This document shows positions 33,101-43,370 of a DNA stretch of 64,000 nucleotides, piece by piece (position 1 is the first letter of the stretch; each line of letters begins with the position of its first letter). A program made the position numbers and the translations under genes. Origin of the DNA: Macrocystis pyrifera (taxonomy: Eukaryota; Sar; Phaeophyceae; Laminariales; Laminariaceae); the NCBI GenBank assembly GCA_031763025.1, contig JASSKH010000006.1, positions 9,111,691-9,175,690 of the forward strand, written 5' to 3'. The notes below the pieces were generated by a model. The model saw only the letters and a list, made by a program, of their open reading frames with translations, had not been told where the DNA came from and did no database searches.

Positions 33101-36100
33101 GTAACCATAATAGCCTTCAGCTTGGTTTTTTATCGACGCTGAAAGGTCTTTCTGCTCACCTCATCTTTCTTGTGTCAGTCTGTCCATGGGTAGATCAGTC
33201 TTTTTGCACAGTGGAGGAATCTTCCCCGCCATCAATCACTATTTCAAGTCCGGTTCTCCATGACCTGCTGCAAGCTTCCAGTTGTCGACGTTCCCAAGCT
33301 ATTCGCATCTAAAGTACATCAAGTTGGCCCGTAGTAAAGCGTGCAATAGTATTGGCGTATCGTCTTTTCGTTGTCATGTGCTTTTTCTCGTATGCTTCAT
33401 TTATTGTCGCCTCGTTTCACACGCACGGCAGGATGGCGGCGCCATCTACATGCACCCAACCGGCACCATGACGTTCAACGATTTTGCAACGTTCACGGAG
33501 AACACGTGCTTCGATGTGAGTGCCCTCTAGTCAGTGAGCGCGTGCGCGGTCCCCTGAGGTGAAGACATGGTTACCGCTTCTGTGGAATTCCTCGAATGAC
33601 ACTTCTCTGTGCGCTCTCCGCATGATACGCCTCGTAGAAAACTCCCGCCTAGGTTTTCCGTGCACTCCACACACAACCTGCATACGCAGAAATATTCACA
33701 CGTCGGACTGATCACGGCCTACCTGGCCCTGTTAGGCCTGCAGGTCCGTCTTGGGGACAAACCACTTTGATTTTGGCGTTGTTTGTCCCCAAAACGGGAC
33801 TGCAGCCCCTAAAGGGTTCCGTAGATATCCTACAGCAGATCCTACAGTTGCCGTCATGACGCGTCTTGTAAAGAGCCGTATCATACAGGTGCCAGCCGGC
33901 AGACATGGGAGCCTCCTCTCATGGAAAATTCCAACCCCAGGCAAACACGATCTACTGCTGCTGCAGATCTTGCAAAAAAATCCGAATCATGGTGATGTCT
34001 ACAACTGCGGCACCTAAGACATATCTAGAAAATACAATAGGGACCCGTAAGTACGCGCGATACGAAGTATCATCCGTACGTAGCTTGAAAGTACGAGTTT
34101 CGACTAAATCCTCGTTCTCCCACAGGATGTTGTTTGTTTCTTTTTAAGGATCTGATTTTGTCGAAGTTCAGAAAACGTGCTGCATTCGAGCCCTTTGTCG
34201 ACAGCTTGGATTGACCACAGAGATCCTCTTGTCTGTCGTCCTGGGGTTGGGATTCGCTCTGGATACGGACACAACTCTATGATAGCACGTTGCGTGGTTT
34301 TCCCCTCTTCCGTTTGTGATATCGCGTTGCTTGAATCAGCTGCTCCTTACGATGTTATTGTCAATTGCTGCTTGTGGTATTGTTTCGTTTTTGGTTTCCA
34401 GAACCGAGGGGGTGCCATCCTCAGCTTCGGTTCTCTGACCTTTATGGACGGCAGCCTCTTCCTGAGCAACTTTGCCGACAGCGCCGGCGACGGCGGTTCC
34501 GGCGGTGCAATCTACAACGGAGGAAACCTACAGTGAGGAAACGTTGGGGTGGGGTCTTGTCCCGCCGATGACTTGCGCCCCGCCCTACCCACACCCCTAG
34601 AGTTTCTCTTGCTACGTACAACAAGCGTGCTACGGACGGGGTGCACATGTTGTTTCTGAGGTTTCTCTTTAGAGGTTTTCACTATTACGGGGGTCCATAG
34701 TTAATAGGACCTATGGCATCCATAAAAAACCGTATATTTACCTATTTTTATTAGCAATATTGGGTCCTATTTACTATGGTCCCCCGTAATACTAATGCAG
34801 CAGTATTACAATGATACGCCTCTCCCAAAGCCTGACGTTTCAAAGATGACATTGAAAACATGATCGGGTGAGAAACTCGTTTGGCTTACAGGTATGAAAT
34901 ATATCGCAAAAAAAAAATCGTGAAGCACTCTATAACAGTGTGTCCAGGGTGTTTGAGAATAATTGTGGTTGTAGGTTGGGTTTGGTATAGAAGTCTCAAT
35001 CTCAACCCACCAAAAATGTACTGCTATCGGAAAAGTAACAAAACGGACGATTTTGACCTTCAAGTATGCTTGGGTTGGGTAACTCTGTAGGTTACTTTGC
35101 AAACGAAGCAACTTCTGATTCACCCTCTTACTCTTTCAGGTCGTCAAGTTTGGTCGGTTTCCAAGCTTCTTCTAACCAGTCAAACATGATTTTATCGCAA
35201 ACACTCCAATATTAATGTTCAGCTTTGCCTTTAAGGACCCCCCGCCGTTAGCCAGAAATGTTTTTTCATCCGAAATGTGGTATGGTCATCTAGCGTAGCG
35301 CGCCTCATGGTGCTGCTGTTCGACCTTTTGGGCGGAACGATATTCTGGGGTGGGAGTGATTCACGCTGCAGTTGATACCGGTGTCCCGGTCCAAGGAAAA
35401 ATCGCCATTTCTGCCATGAGTTTGGGGGCGGAGGGGATATTCGTCTTTGCTTTACGTTTCTAACGCATCCAATGTTCAACCAGTGATCGCCAGAGGTCCT
35501 ATCGCTTGATTTGTGTGGTCATGGTCTCTCGCTCCCCTAAGGTTCCGTGGTCATGGTCTCTCGCCCCCCTAAGGTTCCGTGGCTTCAACACCTTCGACAA
35601 CAACTGGGGCTTCTGGGGCGGCGCCATTTACAATACCTTCGGGGCAATCATGTCGGACTTCGAGGACTTGAGCTTCGAGAACCTCCGGGGCGAGGTGGGT
35701 GCTGGTGCTTAATTTGGTTTTCATTGGTGATGTGGTTGCCGGTGTTAATGCTACAGGAGAAAGATAGGCACGCCGCGGTTCTCCTCGTAACCTTCTCCGG
35801 ACTGCACTGGCGTTGTCTCATATCCCGTAGTAGGAGTTGCACGCTTATAGCTGCATGTTTCTCTTACCGGTTGAGCTCCTCAATTTAGCAATTACAGTAT
35901 AGTATAACTACAGCAGTATGATAATTTGCCTACACATCATATTTTTTTTATGGCTTGGGCATAGAAAGCTTAGTCTTGGTTGCGCGATCGAGTTTCTTCG
36001 AAGCCATGATCAGGGGTTGAGATGTTGGAGCTCATCATGCGAGGAGCTCAGAATATATGTCACCATCCAAATAACACACCACCCCTTCATGCCGAGGCAT

Positions 36101-36735
36101 TGTTCCGGTTGTGATGGCAAAGCGCTTGGACTTTAGATCTCTAATTTAGATTTATGCACAGCAGGGCAATAGTGAAAGGGTCAACACTTGGATTTCGGAA
36201 CTCAAATTTAGATTTCCGAGCAGCAGTGCGGTAGTAAAAGGGTCAACTGCATCTGCGAGTTCCGATTGCTTAACCACAGTACTGCTATTTGATATACACA
36301 AAAAGGGTTCGATCCTGCATGACAGGGTATCCCGTAGGCCGTTAGCAAACAAAACGACCAGCATGACTCGATTCAGGGAGACCCCAAGGTCGGTCTTTTA
36401 ACACCATGGTGGTTTAGTAAAAGCACAAGTGCTCGCTGATGCTTCGCTGATGCTTCGCTGGCAGTGATGCATCTCTCTCGTCGTTTTTGGGTAGACCTGT
36501 GTTTCGTCACATCATGTCTCACAGCCAACACCATGTTGAATCTCTCTTTCACTCTGGGTAAGGTCTCTCTTCGCACCCTCTTTTTCTCTCAGTCGCACAG
36601 ACCCCGCCTTGAACCAACCTCGGTGCCCACGTCTCCTCCCCCCGCGCCTTCTGTACTCGATCATTTCTCCAGAACTGCTTGGCCATCTACTTTGCGCCGG
36701 AGTTTAGCAGCTCCGAGCCTGTATGCGCTCCGTGA
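21108..36735 (+). CDS. Secreted GGAI-repeat beta-helix protein, eight exons
   Basis: Exons: 21108-21398, 28028-28201, 31527-31682, 32454-32525, 33432-33515, 34402-34532, 35574-35694 and 36673-36735. All introns are GT...AG and all phases agree, giving 363 residues. Exon 1 starts with MKTSFFGLGMAVVVASVNA, a typical signal peptide. Each later exon but the last carries a beta-helix turn motif: GGALYV, GGAIYN, GGVIFN, GGAIYM, GGAILS/GGAIYN, GGAIYN. Such GG-A-[IL] repeats characterise the chlamydial Pmp repeat and related right-handed beta-helices. I infer a cell-wall or extracellular structural or binding role. The protein ends in APEFSSSEPVCAP. There is no membrane anchor. Intron 1 is 6.6 kb and full of mobile elements, so an extra exon there cannot be excluded. 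A paralogous tail is at 450-2697. Confidence 0.75.
21612..22830 (-). mobile_element. LINE (non-LTR retrotransposon) 3' part
   Basis: On the minus strand from about 22830 downward, an open frame reads LYGGQDWDWMRYLEEDLKEF and GWHEATKKAGRWFRRVEEGAK. This resembles the region after the reverse transcriptase in LINE ORF2 proteins. It is followed by a C-rich stretch, a long U-rich 3' untranslated region, and a tail reading GAGTTAATGTCAGGACAACA. It is 5' truncated and sits in intron 1 of the GGAI gene, in antisense. Confidence 0.55.
22420..22794 (-). pseudogene. LINE ORF2 C-terminal fragment
   Basis: 124 codons from an internal Met. The N-terminal two thirds has the WMRYLEEDLKE...W..A..AGRWFRRVEE pattern; the end is a Gly/Glu-rich run produced by the poly-C tract. 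It lacks the RT catalytic core. Assignment rests on the general pattern only. Confidence 0.45.
22831..24110. other. Intron 1 sequence without a recognised gene
   Basis: No gene supported. A (AAC)n-type tail, ATGTGAGAACAACAACAA at 23548-23565, suggests another truncated LINE-family insertion upstream of it. Confidence 0.45.
24111..26560. other. Intron 1 sequence with repeat fragments
   Basis: Contains a partial copy of the DLLDKP repeat at 25130-25215 (TLSDLLDKPVTGV), a CTG tract at 24454-24485, and a Cys-rich short frame at 24284-24410 (HCCCCGLAECAEA). None of these joins into a gene model. Confidence 0.4.
26561..26852 (+). repeat. Dispersed DLLDKP / tRNA-like-tail repeat, copy 2
   Basis: Parallel to 14773-15047: FILSDFLDQPWSHISSLL, then CGAATAGGGTTCAGCG, then ATTTTCATCAAATGT. 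At 26821-26836 it has a decayed T-arm-like hairpin. Found in intron 1 of the GGAI gene. Confidence 0.55.
26853..28027. other. Intron 1, final part
   Basis: One 180-codon open frame lies at 27148-27690 (plus, starts ATG). It has no recognisable motif, and its composition looks like non-coding DNA. The intron ends at an AG at 28026-28027. Confidence 0.35.
28580..29130 (+). repeat. Degenerate satellite-like repeat
   Basis: A phrase close to GTCTATTGTYTGGAATTGTC recurs at irregular spacing (28579, 28632, 28678, 28907, 28936, 29014, 29098), with another trace near 31035-31095. Two TTAGGG-like tracts are embedded (28790-28805 and 28835-28845). Non-coding, in intron 2 of the GGAI gene. Confidence 0.5.
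29131..30405. other. Intron 2 sequence without a recognised gene
   Basis: A 136-codon frame ends at 29471, but no family was recognised. The stretch lies upstream of the Ty3-like relic and may be part of the same decayed element; this is not shown. Confidence 0.3.
30406..30783 (+). repeat. 190-bp direct tandem repeat
   Basis: Two copies, 30406-30595 and 30596-30783, sharing TTTTCGTGGTCTATGTCAGA, GTTAATATCCCCGCGCACC and AAGAAACGACCCAGCC with about ten differences. It directly precedes the Ty3-like RT relic. Confidence 0.85.
30784..31020 (+). pseudogene. Ty3/gypsy reverse-transcriptase relic
   Basis: In one plus-strand frame: VPTIVAKTNDSRCFSLDYRR, then after a stop LDAVGSAGFISVADILIALW. This follows the start of a Ty3/gypsy RT domain (K..G..RFC.DYR.LN...PLP.....LD.LG.A.FFS..D...GYWQ). 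PLP and the catalytic region are damaged and there is an in-frame TAG. It is a short fragment in intron 2 of the GGAI gene; no LTR was found. Confidence 0.55.
33738..33805 (+). repeat. Inverted repeat (hairpin)
   Basis: CTGCAG and TTGGGGACAAAC on the left pair with GTTTGTCCCCAA and CTGCAG on the right around a loop of about 19 bases. It lies in the intron between the GGAIYM and GGAILS exons and may be a short foldback element. Confidence 0.7.
34685..34789 (+). mobile_element. TA-flanked inverted-repeat element (MITE), intact copy
   Basis: Begins TTACGGGGGTCCATAGTTAA and ends TTTACTATGGTCCCCCGTAA, an inverted repeat of about 28 bp with few mismatches. TA precedes (34683-34684) and follows (34790-34791). 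The matching place in A1 (TA at 733-734) is empty. TA targets suggest a Tc1/mariner-type source transposase. No coding capacity. Confidence 0.85.
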
Positions 36736-38640
36736 AGCGTACGTGGATATACCATGTACATGAACGACACTCTTACCACCATGAGCAGGGGACTTGTCTT
36801 GGGGCGAAAACACCGTTTGCGTAGTCTGCAAACGGCAGGGGGAACTGAAACTGCTTCCTATACAACTCTGCCCAGTACCCTAGTAGCGTTGTTCCATGTT
36901 GTTGGTGACGTAGCTAGGCAAGCGCGGGTGTGTCGTGTTGTTTGTAGGCGTGTGGGTGTTGCAATGGCGAGTGCTTTCCAGCGCTGATATACGTAGTTGA
37001 CTTAGATGGTGCATACGACAGATATATATATCGAAGCCTCTTGCCAGGCTGGGATGGCCCACAATGCCACTCCAGTTATCGATGTCCGGTTTGGGCAGCG
37101 TCGTCTGTTATGCAGGTATAATCTACTTTAAGGGAAGGCGATTTTAGGTACACGCTCAGCAGACCTTGTAATGCGCTGGTATTGTCTTTGGGGCTGTAAA
37201 ATAGTAAATGGAGTGCACTACTGTATGTACGGTACTAATGCACACGTCCCGTACGGAACGGTCACAGTTACACTCCCTTCGGGGTTTCCACAAAACAAAC
37301 ATGACTATGCTTCCGTGCTAAAATGTCGAGTCATCTTCGCTTGCGGTTGCGCTGGTTGGGGGTTCGCGCAGGGACTTTGCTGAGTTTTCTTACCATCGCC
37401 TAGAGCGCGAGAGCGCGAGTTGGCAGAAAACTAAACGAAACCACTACGAGTGGGAACATGAGCATTCTGCCCGATAATATTGAAGGTATCTGCCCGGAAG
37501 GGAGGACAAACGACACCCGTGACCTCGAGTTTTTTCCGGCACTGCCGATGATGGTAGCAAATCTCCTACGAGGTTAAAGCTGGATCGTGAAAGTGACGAT
37601 TTCGAAACAGAAAATGTTACACACAAAAACGGTCCTCGGGGCAGCAAAATGTGTCTCACAGGTCGGCTACTATTGGCAACACTGTCGTTTCCAAATGGGG
37701 GCCACTGAGCAGACGGTGGAATTAGAAACAGTCTGAGCAGGAAACAGGACACTTTAGGGCGGGATGGTAGACGACGGGACTACAACCTAACCATGGCACG
37801 GGTTGGAAAATCGCGGTCGGCGAAAAAACATCACCTGCCTTCCAATTCTCGTACCGGACCGTTCCCGTCCCAGCGACTTTTTGCCGTACCGATTTTTACC
37901 ACGTATTTCCTTACGACGTTATTTACTTGGGGGGCGCCCAAACATTTTTATTGAACACCGTTCGCGTGCCGAGTTCCGTCCACCCCAAAACGTGTTCATT
38001 CTCTGCTAAAGCTCATCTCAGCGTTTTTCAAAGGGGAGCAGGGCTTTGTTGAACTTATGCGTAAGGTTGTGTATGTACTCCTGTGTCTAAGACTGTAGCC
38101 GGATTTCATGTTATGTATCTTGTTAACATGATGCTGACCTTCTTTAGAGTGCTCGTTTGGTCTGGCGGCTTCCTCTATTGCCGCAGCTGTATACGCCCAA
38201 AACTCCCATGTTCGGATTCAAACTTCCTTGGCAGTAAGAAACGGAAATGTTGTCTAGCCCAGGATTGCGGGGATGACATCTTAGTAGTTTTCGCTCTTTC
38301 TTCACTTTATAGAGAGCGGGGAATGATTCCACTCTTCTGCTAGAGACTGAGTGTCTTAAGTTTGTTTTTTTCCCCACCCCAGATACCCGTTATGCTTTGT
38401 AGGATGTTCCAAGGGGGGAGGCCGGCAGCGCCGATGCCCCTGTCTGCGTGATGCCAATGCTCGGAAGTCCCACGTCTAGCGTTAAGATGGCATTCCCCGA
38501 GCTCGGTCGGATGAGGGTTTACATACTCGTTGGACTAGGAGACAGAACGAGGGAAACGGAGGCCGTGAGCTCTGATGCTCCCACCTGCAATATATGCATT
38601 CAAACTAGCGCCAAGGAGGTGTATGAAATTCCCTACATGA
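36736..38640. other. Intergenic DNA between GGAI gene and FNIP pseudogene (A2)
   Basis: Parallel to 2698-4406. ORFs are short and not conserved between the two copies. It includes the unoccupied counterpart of the copia insertion site near 38520-38532. Confidence 0.5.
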
Positions 38641-39930
38641 CCTAACCGTGATTGCTAGAACGATCCCAGCGACTACTCTGCCTGCTACTTGATAGCAGTG
38701 ACGAGACCGAAATAGTATTTAAGCTTTTCTCGACCTCAAGAGCATACAACGACGGTTCCGTAGGGGGAAACACGAACACCATGAAAAAAAAAGGAATAGC
38801 ACACAAACTCGAAAATATAATTATAGAAACAACGGCCGCATTCCAGACGATGAAAGATGGTCGGTACCGAACGTGCGGAGTGGGCCCCTACTCATCCATC
38901 AAGTACATCGCAACCCACGGTAGTGAGTGGTGCACCGTGTCTCAGGTGCCTGTAATTGCTTCCTATAACAAACATAATTGTATATCGTGCCGTATCAAGC
39001 GTGGTGGGATCTGCCAGCGTATGGCTCGTGACCCTATCACGGAGGCACCGAGAACAAGGTTTGTCGTTCCCATTTCCCCCAAATCTGAAAGTCGAGGAAC
39101 AAATAGGATGAGGGGGCGAGGACCAAGCGAAACGTAGAAAACATGCCGACTGTGGCAGACGCTATGCGTGCTTCGTTAGACGAAAGCGTATGGTAACTAC
39201 GGTGGGGGGCGGGCTGCGGTATCTGAGAAAATATAGTGTGGGAGACCACCTACATAAACGCTCCGCCTTTGTCGCCCCTCAAGCACGACATACGCGTATG
39301 TTAGTTCCAGAAGAACCGCACGGAGACACGCTACAACAGTGCGTGCCGACAACCAGGTAAACGCGTTCCGGGTGCATCACACCGCGATCGCATACCTCAG
39401 CGCATATTACCGTCAGAGGGGTCTGGAAAATCGTACACGACATTCCCACGGGACAACCAACGGTAGCAGAACCCCTAATCAACTAGGCTACAAGTTTGGG
39501 GACAATAAGGAATAGAAGGCACCCGCAAAAAGGATACGCATCAAAAGAGCGACGACATTGAGATAAGAGAAGGGTCAACAAGTATGGGTGTGATCTCATG
39601 CCGCAGCAGAGAGAGGCCTCATTGATCCCAAACTATATACGAATTAACGTACGACGCGATGTTACAACAGTAATCTGGACCAGAAAAGAGGGGACACCAG
39701 CAGGGTGGATCTCTTCTCGGGAAAGCCTCCTTGTTGTATGGGGAGACAGTGATTGAGTATCACTCCGTGAGCGAAATCGCAGCTCTACAACAGCACGACA
39801 AAGTAGAAAGAGGCTAGGAAAAAACAGACCATCCCGCCCGCCCATCGTTGGTAGCGAGGTGTACCGTCGACAACGACATCAGTTTTGTTATGTTTATGTT
39901 ACCGGGGTACCTACTCTCTGCGACGAGGTG

Positions 39931-39959
39931 CCGCGTTGATTGCCAGACAATCAACGCGG
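39931..39959 (+). repeat. Perfect 12-bp inverted repeat, 5-nt loop
   Basis: CCGCGTTGATTG, loop CCAGA, then CAATCAACGCGG. Confidence 0.85.
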
Positions 39960-41170
39960 GAGTAGTAACCCTGGGTGAGAGTCTCCGGCTGGTCGCAGCA
40001 GGGGGCCTCATTGATCCCAAACTATATACGAATTAACGTACGACGCGATGTTACAACAGAAACAACGGCCGCATTCCAGACGATGAAAGATGGTCGGTAC
40101 CGAACGTGCGGAGTGGGCCCCTACTCAGCCATCCCCGTCAGTTTAGAGTCGGGTGGCGACGTGATAAGCAATTGCCCGCAATATCAAAATTGACACGAAT
40201 CGAATCACGCTCATGATTCTTGGGCAACGTTGTGCTCTCCGTGCTATGTATATTGTCCAACACCCGGCCAAGTTATCCACGGCAACTCTGGGGTAAAATA
40301 CAATATACATGCCCCAGCGAACAAAGCCTTCATGGCCCCTTCACCCGGGGCGACGTACTCTACCCAATTGGTCGATAGCGTAAAACGTCCCCGGGTGTTA
40401 CCGGCACAACGGACGGCCGCGCCCCCCTGGATAGTTACCGTCCCCGGGCACTGAACCCTTGTCAGTAAACTTGTCGGCGTAGTCAGTGACACTATAGGAA
40501 GTCAAAGCAACTCGCGAACCACGCAAAAACGTCAATCGTGAACACCTGGTCCCGATACCTGGTCCCGTGCAGCAGTAGGTTTTGTGCGTAACCTTGCTTC
40601 TCTGCCAACATTCATCGAGCGTGAACACGTCGTAGAGTCAAGACCGGAAGTTGCACGGAGTTTTTCCTCTGCACTGCTCCTCCGTTTGGGGAAACACAGG
40701 GGAAGATGCGGCGGGTTCATAGACAAAAACTACGACTTTGGGCGCAGGGCGCCGATCATTGCGAGGGCGGCAGCCGAGCGTACACGGGATCGAAGGATTG
40801 CTATTGGCGAGCGCTGGGTCTGGTAGTGATGAGACGTTTGAAGAAAACAAGATATGGCGTGAAACGAGTCCGACACTGCAGACACAGCATCGGTTAGAGA
40901 GAGCATTGGTCGCCCGCTCTATAGTTTGACTTTTCTCAAGAAAATACTGCGTTGGTGTGATATTGTTTACAGTCGATGTTGATGGTATGCGTAGCATCGA
41001 TTCCAATGTCGCCAACGGCACTAGATATGATCTACTGAACAAGTTCTGCACCGCGGGTGGCGAGAGATATGTCGTAGGCGCAGGTCCCATCGCCTGTATA
41101 CGGGAGACGACATCGATAGGATGGCACACCTTTTTCGCTGATACTTAGAATTTGCGGCTGACGTATCCTA

Positions 41171-41291
41171 TTGTTTGTCGTACGGACACCCTCTTTATCT
41201 ATGGGATTCCCGGCAGCGCAACGATCCTGCATTGTTTGTTTTACGGACACCCTGCTTGTATATTGGGTTTCCAGCAGCACAACGATCCTGC
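41171..41291 (+). repeat. 61-bp direct tandem repeat
   Basis: Units start at 41171 and 41232, each with TTGTTTGT, TACGGACACCCT and GCAACGATCCTGC or CACAACGATCCTGC. Confidence 0.8.
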
Positions 41292-41689
41292 CCACGGGGC
41301 ATGGGTTCGCAACACGCTGTGAAGGTGCAAGGCGCAGGTGAAACGTCGAACGTAGTTCTCGTACACTGTGTGGTTGATGGTATCGCGTAATGTTTCCCTG
41401 TCTAAGTTTCTAGTACGTGATGAAGAGCTGCGCAGACGATCCATCAGCGGCATTGCCATGGTTCTTAGTGACGTTGTAATTTGCGCTACTATCAACGGTT
41501 TACCTTCCGTTGGGTGTTCCAAACCTTCAAGGCTATATGTATCACCATCGGGTACAGCAGTCAGCACCGCTAACAGCTCGAGTCGTGCTCCACCGGAATC
41601 ACGTTTCTGCTGCTCAAACAACCATATAGTCTACTCACCTCTGGCCTTATCGTGATCGTGTGGTTACTTTTTCTTATTTTTGTACAATC

Positions 41690-43370
41690 GTCAAGGAGGA
41701 GATCGAGGAGATTTGAATCTGGATGTCTTCGCTATAGCGCTCAGCCATGGATACGATGGAGTACTTTTGTACGTGTCACCTAGACACCTGCACTTGGCGT
41801 GCCTGGGTCTTTGCGTGGCCTGCCGGAACTACCTGCTGTTGCCGAAACCACGTGGTGTTGAAAAACGTGGTCACGTCTCGAAGGACAAACCGTTTAAGGC
41901 TGCGTAACAAGAAGGAAGCTGAAGCCTTCCCGGGAGAGAACCCGTTTTTCACGCTCGATACTAGCAGAGTTACCCCCGGAGTCTGTGCCACCCCAAAGCA
42001 AAGTATTCGACGAACTACACGTTTTCATAGCTTCGGAATCGATGGCGTTCCTGCTGTCAAGAGGTTGCACCAAGGGTTTCACTTCTGACTGGGGGAAAGA
42101 GTCGATTCGGGAGATGGCGCTTGGGCAATTATTCGTCCATTCATTAAATATCCTCGTCTGTCCACACTCTCTTGGGCGGTAGACGTTCGGTCGTAGGTGT
42201 AACAGAACCTATTCAAGGAGTCATTTGGCCGGCAGAATTGACTTTTTTGACATGCCGGAAGTTTTTCTTCCAACTACTCCAAGGGAATGTGTTGCCGGTC
42301 TCGCGGATGTATTGTGGTTTGGTAATTTGTTCGACAAACCTATTGGATGTGTGTTGTGCCCAACTTCGCTGGGATGCCCAACGTTTCACAGTTGACTTGG
42401 CCAACCAATACTTGGGGTTGTGTGGCTTGCCTCGCTGCGGCGATTCGTTTTTTACACATACTTCAACGAGCCGATTAACGAGATCAAGTAGCTAGCTACG
42501 GTGGGGAAACTGGCATCTGGTGCTCGTTTTTGTCAAACGGTCGAACGCGTCGTATGGCGGACCTAGCTGACACATTTGACGGTTGGGTGTAATTTCCACA
42601 GTCCTGTCTACCAGTACGCGGTAATGTGGCCAATGTCGCCGCAATGCCTTATTGTGCACCACCTTCGACCAATCTATCCGAAAAATTATGTGGGCAGCCT
42701 CATTGCAGCCGTTGACGCTACGCGGTGGCTTTAACTGGCAGTTTGACTGGACCAAGCCGCCTTCACTTTAGAAATTCGTAACTTGTGTTCGCCCTGCACG
42801 ATCGAAGACGTAGTCTAGGGAGGCTGGGTGAGGAATTTGACACTTTCTTGCCACGCAACACGCAGGCCAACTCGCCGACCTCGCTATTAGAATATTGTTG
42901 GAAATTACTCCAATGAGTTTCATCCAAGGAGTAGTATATCTGCTTTCGACGAAGGTTTCGCTTCATTGCGTATCGTTTTTTATCTCGTAGACCGTGTTGT
43001 ATGGCCCGTAACCGTGCGGCGTTCTTCGACTCACACCTGAATCGAAATGCCTTCGCCAGCATTTCTGGCCAGCAGCGCCGATGAGGTTGACTCTCGCAAA
43101 GAGATGATGCGCGCATGTCGAATTGAGCGTATTACTGGTTGTGCAGCAGCTTCTCGCCTTTGGGGAGAAGTTTGATCAGCGCGTCGATCACTTGTGTGGT
43201 CTGCCCCTTTCGAGCTTTCGGTGGTTGCTTCAAGCATACTGTCGGAGGGATGAGGTGTGGCCTGCAGCGAGACATCGTTTTATGCCCCAGCCACATTGGT
43301 GGCAGGTAATTTTATGCCGAACTCGTCTATTGACCAGGTAGCCGCACGCCCCACGCCAAGTACAGCTGTT
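41690..43370 (+). pseudogene. FNIP-repeat pseudogene (A2)
   Basis: Starts with GDLNLDVFAIALSHGYDG and LHLACLGLCVACR, close to residues 11-50 of the intact minus-strand FNIP protein (GNLGMEAFAIALSHGYDG). Later it has only scattered repeat traces such as FGEKFDQRVDH near 43160. Multiple stops and frame changes separate them. It lies downstream of the GGAI gene in the same orientation, as in A1. Confidence 0.7.

Larger units (their letters stand above)
38650..41680. other. A2-specific 3-kb stretch with internal duplications
   Basis: No recognised gene; the longest frame (161 codons ending near 39137) has no familiar motif. It holds direct repeats 38825-38899 / 40058-40132 and 39601-39670 / 39994-40059, a perfect 12-bp inverted repeat at 39931-39959 and a 61-bp tandem repeat at 41171-41291. 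Because A1 has a deletion here, insertion in A2 cannot be proved. Confidence 0.5.

Noticed and set aside
38652-39137. 161-codon frame as a gene
   Set aside because: No motif, no counterpart in block A1, and overlaps a local duplication.
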